In this document: piece after piece, positions 57,991 through 64,000 of the stretch
Layout: every line of letters begins with the position of its first letter
Position numbering within the stretch: position 1 is the stretch's first letter
DNA from: an uncultured Mycobacterium sp.
Lineage (GTDB): Bacteria > Actinomycetota > Actinomycetes > Mycobacteriales > Mycobacteriaceae
Direction: 5' to 3'
DNA length: 64,000 nucleotides
Assembly: GCA_900078375.1 (NCBI GenBank)
Contig: FLQS01000034.1
Span: 1 to 64,000, forward strand
Position numbers and translations under genes: made by a program
The notes under the pieces: model-generated
Seen by the model: only the letters and a program-made list of their open reading frames with translations
Database searches by the model: none
What the model was told of the DNA's origin: nothing

Positions 57991-58565
57991 CAGCCGAGCA
58001 CGCGGTCGCAGAACTGCCGCGTCGTCGCGATCAGCCGCGCATTCGGCTTGTCGACCTCGTCGACCCACGCCTGCGCCGCCTGCGTTGACCGTCCGCCGTC
58101 AATGTGCCGCGCTACCAACCGTTCCCGCCGAATCTGCGCGGAGCAGTCGATGTAGTACAGCCGGCTCAGCAGCGGACGCACCGCGGCCCAGTCGCCGTCG
58201 GGCACGCCCAGGTAGTTGCCCTCGGTGACTATCAGCCTGCTGGCGGCAGGCACCACGTGGCCGGCGGCTATCGGCTCCTCCAGGCGTCGGTCGAAAGCCG
58301 GCACGTAGACATCGCGGCGACCGAACTCCTGCGCCACCCGGTCCAGCGTGGCGACGTAACCCGCGGCATCGAAGGTGTCGATCGCCCCTTTCCGGTCATG
58401 ACGGCCGAGTCGGTCCAGTGCGGCGTTGGACAAGTGGAAGCCGTCCATCGGGACATAGGACGCCCCTTCGAAGGCGGCGACCAGCGCGCGAGCCACCGTC
58501 GACTTGCCCGCCCCCGGTGGCCCGGTAAGACCGACCATGACGCGGCCGGGCGCCCCGCCGAGCAT
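57987..58565 (-). CDS. P-loop nucleoside/sugar kinase family protein
   Basis: A 192-residue kinase of the uridine-kinase/fructose-kinase-like (FrcK/YggC) group: Walker A GLTGPPGAGKST near the start, PMDGFHLSNAALDRLGRHDRKGAIDTFDAAG, YVPAFDRRLEEPIAAG and VTEGNYLGV, then a lid with ERLVARHIDGGRS. Homologues usually have about 20 more N-terminal residues; the frame is open upstream with matching residues (SSFDLLAADVAAML) but no ATG, GTG or TTG, so a rare start codon or a changed start is possible. Phosphorylates a small metabolite, not defined. Shares CTAG stop with ybdD. Confidence 0.83.
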   Translation of the reverse strand: MLGGAPGRVMVGLTGPPGAGKSTVARALVAAFEGASYVPMDGFHLSNAALDRLGRHDRKGAIDTFDAAGYVATLDRVAQEFGRRDVYVPAFDRRLEEPIAAGHVVPAASRLIVTEGNYLGVPDGDWAAVRPLLSRLYYIDCSAQIRRERLVARHIDGGRSTQAAQAWVDEVDKPNARLIATTRQFCDRVLGC

Positions 58566-58682
58566 TGCGGCGACGTCAGCGGCCAGAAGATCAAAAGAAC
58601 TGTCGCGGGCGTAACTGATGGCTGACGGCCTCCGATACGTCGGGTAGGTCCGGGGGTTGATGACTGCAGAACAGGACCTCTC

Positions 58683-59654
58683 ATGAATCCATTTCGGAAG
58701 ATACGCAGTCGGGGGATCATTCGGGCGGCGACTGCCGCCATCGCTTCACTCCTGGTGGTCGGCGCCGTCGCGGCCCAACCACCGATGGCCAAGGCGGCCG
58801 AGGTCGAGTTCCTCAGCGTGCCGTCGCCGTCGATGGGTCGCAACATCACCGTCCAGTTCCAGGGCGGCGGCCCGAAGGCGGTGTATCTGCTCGACGGCCT
58901 GCGCGCCCAGGACGACCGCAGCGGCTGGGACATCAACACCGGCGCATTCTCCTGGTTCAACGACTCCGGCGTCTCCGTCGTGATGCCGGTCGGTGGCATG
59001 TCGAGTTTCTATACCGACTGGTACCGGCCCGCGACCGGAAACGGCACCACGCAGACCTACAAATGGGAGACCTTCCTGACCTCCGAGCTGCCGGGGTGGC
59101 TGTCGGCCAACAAGGGCATCAGCTCCAGCGGCAACGCCGTTGTCGGGCTGTCGATGTCGGGCAGCGCCGCGCTGACATTGGCCGCCTACCATCCCGCACA
59201 GTTCGTGTACGCGAGCTCGCTGTCGGGCTTCCTGAACCTGTCGGCGCAGACCTGGCCGCTGTTGGTCTCGATCGCGATGGCCGACGCCGGCGGCTTCAAC
59301 GCCCTCGACATGTGGGGCGTCTTCGGCGGGGCGGCCTGGCAGCGCAACGACCCGATGCTCCACGTCGGCCAGCTCGTGTCGAACAACACCCGTATCTGGG
59401 TCTACAGCGGCAACGGGAACCCGACCGACCTCGACGCCGGCCTGGGCAACGCGCAGGTTCCCGCGCAGTTCCTCGAGGGCCTGACGATTCGGACCAACCA
59501 CGCGTTCCAAGCCCGCTACGAAGCCGCGGGCGGACGCAACGGTGTGTTCAACTTCCCGCCCACGGGCACCCACAGCTGGGGTTACTGGGGTGGCCAACTA
59601 CAGGCGATGAAGCCCGACATCCAGCGGGTATTGGGCGCCTCACCGACCGCCTGA
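58683..59654 (+). CDS. Antigen 85-type mycolyltransferase/esterase
   Basis: A 323-residue secreted alpha/beta-hydrolase of the antigen 85 family that transfers mycolates to trehalose or arabinogalactan. A signal peptide (IRAATAAIASLLVVGAVAAQPPMAKA) precedes the mature enzyme: FLSVPSPSMGRNITVQFQGGG, AVYLLDGLRAQDDRSGWDI, VMPVGGMSSFYTDWY, nucleophile Ser in VVGLSMSGSAAL, SLSGFLNLS, NDPMLHVGQLVSNNTRIWVY and catalytic His in GTHSWGYWG. Close to FbpC/FbpA but with SGSAAL where fbp genes mostly have SGGSAL. It is followed by a hairpin terminator. It is not possible to say which fbp paralogue this is. Confidence 0.93.
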   Translation: MNPFRKIRSRGIIRAATAAIASLLVVGAVAAQPPMAKAAEVEFLSVPSPSMGRNITVQFQGGGPKAVYLLDGLRAQDDRSGWDINTGAFSWFNDSGVSVVMPVGGMSSFYTDWYRPATGNGTTQTYKWETFLTSELPGWLSANKGISSSGNAVVGLSMSGSAALTLAAYHPAQFVYASSLSGFLNLSAQTWPLLVSIAMADAGGFNALDMWGVFGGAAWQRNDPMLHVGQLVSNNTRIWVYSGNGNPTDLDAGLGNAQVPAQFLEGLTIRTNHAFQARYEAAGGRNGVFNFPPTGTHSWGYWGGQLQAMKPDIQRVLGASPTA

Positions 59655-59669
59655 CCCCAGACGAAAGGC

Positions 59670-59692
59670 CCGGTCCCTTGTCCAGGGACCGG
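59670..59692 (+). terminator. Hairpin after the mycolyltransferase gene
   Basis: Perfect 9-bp stem CCGGTCCCT (59670-59678) with AGGGACCGG (59684-59692) and a 5-nt loop, beginning 15 nt after the stop at 59654. No U-tract follows. The rest of the 218-nt gap before the acyl-CoA dehydrogenase has no gene; an AGGGGAC ribosome site is at its end. Confidence 0.7.
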
Positions 59693-59872
59693 ACCTCTCA
59701 GTGTCACGTACGGGGGCGCCCGGCGGCAGCCTTCAGCCCTATTCCCCGGCTCTTGGATCCTCAAACCCGGCCCGCGCAGAATGAGTCCAGACGGCACCCT
59801 CAGCAGGCCCGCCATTGCCGACGGGCTACGGTTACTTCTGAAAACGGCCGTGCGCAGATAAGGGGACAGCAG

Positions 59873-61111
59873 ATGGACCTGTCGTGGTCGGCGAAGGATC
59901 TCGAGTTCCGCGACGAGGTGCGGGCGTTCCTGGACGACAAGCTCACCCCGGATCTGCGGCAGGCGGGCCGGCTGATGACCAGCGTCTATGCCGACCACGA
60001 CGCCAGCATGGCGTGGCAGGCGATCCTGCACGAACGGGGCTGGGCCGCCCCCGCCTGGCCCGTCGAGCACGGCGGCTGCGACTGGTCGCTGACCCAGCAC
60101 TACATCTTCAGCCGTGAATCCACGCTCGGCGGGGCGCCGTCGTTGTCGCCGATGGGCATTCGGATGGTCGCCCACGCGATCATCGCCTACGGCACCGCCG
60201 AGCAGAAGGACTACTTCCTGCCGCGCATCCTCACCGGTGAGGTGTTCTTCTGCCAGGGCTACTCCGAACCGGAGGCAGGCTCGGACCTGGCCGCGCTGAC
60301 GATGGCGGCGACCAATGATGAATCAGCCGGTGATCTCATTTGCACCGGCAGCAAGATCTGGACCACCCACGCCACCGAGGCCAACTGGATCTTCGCGCTG
60401 GTGCGCACCTCGCGCTCGGCCAAGAAGCAGCATGGCATCACGTTCGTGCTGATCGACATGAGCACACCGGGCATCGAGATCCGCCCGCTGGTGATGACCT
60501 CCGGCGAGAAGGTGCAGAATCAGATCTTCTTCGACGCGGTGCGGGTACCCAAGTCGAACGTGATCGGCGAGATCGACGACGGCTGGACGGTGGCCAAGTA
60601 CCTGTTGGAGTTCGAACGTGGCGGTGGCGCAACGGCACCCGCGCTGCAGGCCTTGGCCGACGCGATCGCGACCGAGGCGACCGGACAACCGGGCCCGGCT
60701 GGCGGCGCGCTGATCGACGACCCGGCGTTCGCCGCCAAACTCGCCGACATTCGCATCCGCGCCGAAGTGCTCGAGATCCTCGAATACCGCGTCCTGACAA
60801 CGGTTGCCGAAGGGCGCAATCCCGGTGCCGCGTCGTCGATGCTGAAGATCCTGTCCACCGAACTCTCGCAGGCCATCACCGAACTCGCCATGGAGGCCGC
60901 CGGCCCGCGCGGCCGGGCCTATCAGCCGCACGCGACCCGGCCCGGCGGCCCGGTCTCGGACTTCGAACCACCGGCGGACGGCTACGTCAGTGGTCAGCCA
61001 TGGCAGGCGGTGGCGGCGCTGCGCTACTTCAACGACCGGGCCGGTTCAATCTACGCCGGCAGCAACGAGATTCAGCGCAACATCCTGGCCAAGGCGACAT
61101 TGGGGCTGTAA
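59873..61111 (+). CDS. Acyl-CoA dehydrogenase, first subunit of a FadE pair
   Basis: A 412-residue acyl-CoA dehydrogenase: FRDEVRAFLDDKLTPDLR, RGWAAPAWPVEHGGCDWSLTQHYIF, FFCQGYSEPEAGSDLAALTMAAT, ICTGSKIWTTHATEANWIF and a C-terminal SIYAGSNEIQRNILAKATLGL. Position of the usual catalytic Glu (the YEGT motif of MCAD) is YAGS here, so it probably gets its base elsewhere or from the partner. The stop overlaps the start of the next gene by 1 nt (TAATG), so the two are co-translated, as in mycobacterial alpha2-beta2 FadE heterotetramers used on sterol-derived CoA esters. ATG 59873 has AGGGGAC upstream. Confidence 0.92.
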   Translation: MDLSWSAKDLEFRDEVRAFLDDKLTPDLRQAGRLMTSVYADHDASMAWQAILHERGWAAPAWPVEHGGCDWSLTQHYIFSRESTLGGAPSLSPMGIRMVAHAIIAYGTAEQKDYFLPRILTGEVFFCQGYSEPEAGSDLAALTMAATNDESAGDLICTGSKIWTTHATEANWIFALVRTSRSAKKQHGITFVLIDMSTPGIEIRPLVMTSGEKVQNQIFFDAVRVPKSNVIGEIDDGWTVAKYLLEFERGGGATAPALQALADAIATEATGQPGPAGGALIDDPAFAAKLADIRIRAEVLEILEYRVLTTVAEGRNPGAASSMLKILSTELSQAITELAMEAAGPRGRAYQPHATRPGGPVSDFEPPADGYVSGQPWQAVAALRYFNDRAGSIYAGSNEIQRNILAKATLGL

Positions 61112-62238
61112 TGGACTTCAACCTGAACAAAGAACAAGAGCTCCTGCGCGACGGCCTCGGCAAGTTTCTGGCCACCCGCTACGACCTCGAGAAGAGCCGC
61201 ACCGCAGCCAAGCTCGGGCCGGGCTGGCAGCCCGATATCTGGCGCGGCCTGGCCGACGAGCTCGGCATCCTCGGCGCCGCATTCCCGGAGTCGGTCGGCG
61301 GAATCGGCGGGGGCCCAGTCGAAATCATGGTGATTGCCGAAGAATTGGGTCGCGCGCTGGCGATCGAGCCCTTCGTCGACACGGTCGTGGTCGCGGGCGG
61401 GCTGCTGCAGCGGTCCGACCACCCCGCCGCCGCGGCGCTGCTGGAACGTATCGCGGAAGGCAGCGCCATCGTCGCCGTGGCGAGCGCCGAGCCCGACGCC
61501 GGCGACCACGCGGTGTCGACCAAAGCGGTCCGCGACGGCTCCGAGTGGGTGCTCACCGGCGAGAAGATCGTCGTCACCGCCGCGCCGCTGGCCACCCATC
61601 TGCTGATCACCGCGCGCACAACTGGCAATAGCCAAGGGGTTTCGCTGTTCCTCACCGAGTTCGATCCGGCCGCACCGCCGGCGGGCGTCGAGGTCCACAG
61701 CTACCGCACCATCGACGATCGACGTGCCGCCGACCTGACGATCAACCAACTGCACCTTCCCGCCGATGCGCTGCTCGCCCCGGACGCGACGTCGTCACTG
61801 GCGCAGGCGCGCGACGAGGGCGCGGCCGCGGTGTGCGCGGAGGCCGTCGGCGCGATGCGAAAGGTCCTGTCCGACACCGTCGAATACTGCAAACAGCGAC
61901 AGCAGTTCGGTCAGCCGATCGGCAGCTTCCAGGTCTTGCAGCGTCGCATGGTCGACATGTACATGGAGGTCGAGCAGGCCGTCGCCGCGGTCTACCTCGC
62001 GGTGCTGAACCTCGACGCCGAGCCGCACGCCAGAGCCCGCTCGGTCTCGGCGGCCAAGGTGACCATCGGCCGAGCCGCCCGGTTCCTGGGCCAGAACGCC
62101 GTCCAGCTGCACGGCGGCATGGGCATGACCGAGGAACTGGCGATCGGTCACTACTTCAAGCGGCTCACTGCGCTGCAGTACGAGTTCGGTTCCACCGACC
62201 AGCACCGCGCGCGGTACGCGAAACTGACTCGTCCCTAA
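61111..62238 (+). CDS. Acyl-CoA dehydrogenase, second subunit of a FadE pair
   Basis: A 375-residue acyl-CoA dehydrogenase, smaller type: NLNKEQELLRDGLGKFLATRYD, LADELGILGAAFPESVGGIGGGPVEIM, VEYCKQRQQFGQPIGSFQVLQRRMVDM and VQLHGGMGMTEELAIGHYFKRL. The FAD-binding C-terminal end is truncated relative to the partner (QYEFGSTDQHRARYAKL). Its start ATG 61111 uses the last base of the preceding TAA. Together the two chains look like FadE26/27- or FadE28/29-type heteromers for side-chain or ring degradation of steroids, but that substrate is inferred from family only. Shares a 4-bp stop overlap with the convergent SDR gene. Confidence 0.92.
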   Translation: MDFNLNKEQELLRDGLGKFLATRYDLEKSRTAAKLGPGWQPDIWRGLADELGILGAAFPESVGGIGGGPVEIMVIAEELGRALAIEPFVDTVVVAGGLLQRSDHPAAAALLERIAEGSAIVAVASAEPDAGDHAVSTKAVRDGSEWVLTGEKIVVTAAPLATHLLITARTTGNSQGVSLFLTEFDPAAPPAGVEVHSYRTIDDRRAADLTINQLHLPADALLAPDATSSLAQARDEGAAAVCAEAVGAMRKVLSDTVEYCKQRQQFGQPIGSFQVLQRRMVDMYMEVEQAVAAVYLAVLNLDAEPHARARSVSAAKVTIGRAARFLGQNAVQLHGGMGMTEELAIGHYFKRLTALQYEFGSTDQHRARYAKLTRP

Positions 62239-63074
62239 CCTTTTTCGGCGGTCTGCCGAGCCCGTTCCCGCATCGAGGCGATCACGCCGCCGTCGTTGAG
62301 GATGTCGGTTCCGGTGAGATAGCCCGCGCGGTCACTGGCGCAGAAGGCGAACAACTCCGCCATCTCCTGCGCGGTTCCCCACCTGGGCACGGCGGCGTTG
62401 GCGACCATCGCGCCCGCGCCGGCCTCCGCCTCCAACAGGCCCATCTCGGTGTCGACGGACCCCGGGGACACCGAAACGATGCGCAGGCCCCGGCCGTTGA
62501 ACCGTTCGGCCTGCGACGAGCTGTACCACCGGACGAAGGTCTTGCTGATGCTGTAGGCCAGCCCGGAGCGCATCTCCTCCCCCGCGATGTCGCACGCCGC
62601 CAGCATCTCGGCGAGGAACCGCTCCTCGTCGGTGAAGGCGAGGTCGAAATGCTGGGTCGGGACGAGTTCCTCGGGCAGCATGTGCGACGCCATCGACGCC
62701 ACGTTGACGACCACGGCACCGTCAGCGGCCGTGGCGAAGAACACCTCGTTGACGTTGAGCGTGCCGATCGCATTGGTGGTCATCACGTAGTCGGCGTCGC
62801 CCATGCTCGGGCTGACCCCGGCAGTGTGGATCACCGAAGCGATCGGCCCGATCCCGGACGCCGTCTCGAACAGCCGGCTGACGGCGTCGCGGTCGGTGAC
62901 ATCGCAGTTGACCGCCGTCGCCGTGATCCCGAGGTCGCTCAGCGCAGCCGACGCCGCGTCCAGCCGGTCCTGTCTGACGTCGCAGAGCACCAGTGTGCGA
63001 TCCTGACCGACGATCTTGGCCGTGGCCTGGCCCATGCCACCAGCGCCACCTGTGATTATCGAAACCCGACTCAT
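62235..63074 (-). CDS. Short-chain dehydrogenase/reductase
   Basis: A 279-residue SDR with IITGGAGGMGQATAKI, VIHTAGVSPSMGDADY (TAG for the NAG motif), NVASMASHML (catalytic Ser), a longer insertion (PEELVPTQHFDLAF and DEERFLAEMLAACDIAGE), YSISKTFVRWYSS with catalytic Tyr and Lys, and TGTDILNDGGV. The insertion is similar to hydroxysteroid-type SDRs. ATG 63074 follows TATCGT by 6 nt and is likely leaderless. It overlaps the stop of the convergent FadE gene (CTAA). Substrate unknown. Confidence 0.9.
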   Translation of the reverse strand: MSRVSIITGGAGGMGQATAKIVGQDRTLVLCDVRQDRLDAASAALSDLGITATAVNCDVTDRDAVSRLFETASGIGPIASVIHTAGVSPSMGDADYVMTTNAIGTLNVNEVFFATAADGAVVVNVASMASHMLPEELVPTQHFDLAFTDEERFLAEMLAACDIAGEEMRSGLAYSISKTFVRWYSSSQAERFNGRGLRIVSVSPGSVDTEMGLLEAEAGAGAMVANAAVPRWGTAQEMAELFAFCASDRAGYLTGTDILNDGGVIASMRERARQTAEKG

Positions 63075-63080
63075 GCCCGG

Positions 63081-63086
63081 ACGATA
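63081..63086 (-). promoter_or_regulatory. Putative -10 box of leaderless SDR gene
   Basis: TATCGT on the minus strand (TANNNT) ends 6 nt before ATG 63074; no Shine-Dalgarno sequence. Confidence 0.4.
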
Positions 63087-63210
63087 TACGGCAAGCTATC
63101 GCCGGCCGACGGCAGGCCAGAAACTGCGTCACAAACACGTCATCGACTTTCATGTGGTTCGGGTATCCACAACCAAGATCTGAGAAGGCAAGCTCTGAGG
63201 AGGTCGGCAC

Positions 63211-63843
63211 ATGCTCAACACGATTGCTGACGTGGTGGGAAACATCGCGCAGGGGGTAGGCGGCATTTTCGGCATCCGACACGGCACCGAAGAGCCTGCG
63301 TTCACGGTGGAGCGCGAGGTCGGCAGCGTCCAGATTCGCCGCTATGGGCCCCGCATCGCCGCCGAGACGACGATCGGCGCCGACGAGGAGTCGGCGCGAA
63401 ATCTTGGGTTCCGGCTGCTGGCCGGTTACATATTCGGCGCGAACTCCAGCAGCGACAAGATCGCGATGACGGCCCCCGTCGCGCAACAGGCCAGCGAGAA
63501 GATCGCGATGACCGCGCCGGTCGTAACCCAACGCACGCCGTCAGGTGAATGGGTGATCCGCTTCTTCATGCCGTCGAAGTACAGCCTCGATTCGCTGCCA
63601 GCCCCGAAGGACGACAGGGTCCGCCTGATGACGGTTCCTTCCGAAACCGTGGCGGTGTTGCGATTCACCGGGAGTATCGGCCCGGACGCGGTCTCCGAAC
63701 GCACCGGACAACTCTTGAAAGTCTTGTACCGCAACAATATCGAACCCACCGGCGACCCGTTGGCCTGGTTCTACGATCCGCCGTGGGCGTTGCCCTGCCT
63801 GCGTCGCAACGAAGTGGTGGTAGGCGTCCCTGCCGATACGTGA
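63211..63843 (+). CDS. SOUL heme-binding family protein
   Basis: A 210-residue SOUL/HBP-family protein: FTVEREVGSVQIRRYGPRIAAETTI, GFRLLAGYIFGANSSSDKIAMTAPV, then a second KIAMTAPV, WVIRFFMPSKYSLDSLPAPKD, and a final beta-strand region with DPLAWFYDPPWALPCLRRNEVVV. SOUL proteins in animals and plants bind heme weakly; the bacterial role is not established. It begins with a weakly amphipathic N-terminus rather than a clear signal peptide. ATG 63211 has GAGGAGG 6-9 nt upstream. It ends 9 nt before the decayed methyltransferase. Confidence 0.9.
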   Translation: MLNTIADVVGNIAQGVGGIFGIRHGTEEPAFTVEREVGSVQIRRYGPRIAAETTIGADEESARNLGFRLLAGYIFGANSSSDKIAMTAPVAQQASEKIAMTAPVVTQRTPSGEWVIRFFMPSKYSLDSLPAPKDDRVRLMTVPSETVAVLRFTGSIGPDAVSERTGQLLKVLYRNNIEPTGDPLAWFYDPPWALPCLRRNEVVVGVPADT

Positions 63844-63851
63844 TTAGCTGA

Positions 63852-64000
63852 TTGACGAGCAACAAGCGGCCTGGGGGCAACCTCACACCGCATTTCGCGG
63901 ATGTCCAGGCCCACGACCTGTCCGACGACTGTTCGATGCCTCCGACAGTGCCCGCACCAAGCGCGTCCTGCTGGAGGGTTGGGAGCAGTTCGACGAGCCC
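63852..64000 (+). pseudogene. Decayed mycolic acid cyclopropane synthase/methyltransferase
   Basis: Two recognisable pieces of an MmaA/CmaA/PcaA-type SAM methyltransferase in different frames. From TTG 63852, residues read NLTPHFADVQAHDLSDD, which matches the family N-terminus HFADVQAHYDLSDDFF with the Tyr missing. From 63932, shifted by two bases, DSARTKRVLLEGWEQFDEP follows, which in intact proteins lies about 90-100 residues further on, after the SAM-binding VGCGWG. The central part, including that motif, is thus deleted and the frame is broken. The gene runs off the window edge. Start codon uncertain; a sequencing error is unlikely to produce such a deletion. Confidence 0.75.

Overview
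The window is about 64 kb of high-GC actinobacterial DNA, most likely from a rapidly growing Mycobacterium (Mycolicibacterium). Several blocks keep the gene order I remember from M. tuberculosis Rv3043c-Rv3063: ctaD, fecB, adhC, a DUF3349 gene, nrdF2, a Baeyer-Villiger-type monooxygenase, a TetR gene, nrdE-nrdI-nrdH, an FMN reductase, a TetR gene, dinB, SDR, TetR, cyp136, fadE22, ligB and cstA. An antigen-85-type mycolyltransferase and a broken mycolate cyclopropane-synthase-type gene fit the same group. No database search was possible; family calls are from motifs and remembered homologues.

Layout. 1-9.9 kb: respiratory and iron genes (ctaD end, fecB), adhC, an orphan MlaE/YrbEB permease, a fusion of an FAD/NAD(P) oxidoreductase with a TTC38-like TPR domain, two small unknown genes and nrdF2 with paired NrdR-like boxes. 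9.9-15.1 kb: a flavin monooxygenase and a TetR regulator, separated by an inserted class III cyclase/AAA-ATPase gene that ends next to a tRNA-like fragment. 15.2-28.9 kb: an accessory block that splits nrdF2 from nrdHIE. It holds a geranylgeranyl-reductase-like gene followed by a membrane Rossmann/RyR protein, then, tail to tail, a patatin-like lipase and a 1399-residue TIR-nSTAND-WD40 protein, then PGDYG-like and SUKH-like genes. I propose this as a candidate conflict (anti-phage) island. Metabolic genes (acyl-CoA thioesterase, extradiol dioxygenase, PhyH dioxygenase) and a LysR-type sensor domain/DUF5997 pair follow.

28.9-39.2 kb: nrdHIE with its own NrdR-like box, then three TetR-controlled modules (TetR/SDR; FMN reductase/TetR-dinB; TetR-SDR/cyp136) with visible operators. 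39.2-46.7 kb: a stand-alone LeuA regulatory domain behind a Val-rich leader peptide and strong hairpin, a CsoR/CstR-type repressor facing a 45-residue Cys-rich gene, a phosphotransferase translationally coupled to a MASE1-GAF-SpoIIE phosphatase, an epimerase, a proline-rich envelope protein and a two-copy metallopeptidase lipoprotein. 46.7-64 kb: fatty-acid and steroid-type oxidation genes (fadE22 with an SDR, a two-gene fadE pair, more SDRs), a molybdopterin oxidoreductase, ligB, a flavoprotein with a C-terminal NTF2-like piece, cstA-ybdD, a P-loop kinase, a mycolyltransferase, a SOUL protein and the decayed methyltransferase.

General traits. At least fourteen genes look leaderless, with a TANNNT -10 box ending 6-7 nt before ATG or GTG. 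Convergent genes are packed tightly, several sharing a CTAG that supplies both stop codons. No CRISPR array, intact tRNA/rRNA gene, insertion sequence or integrase was seen.
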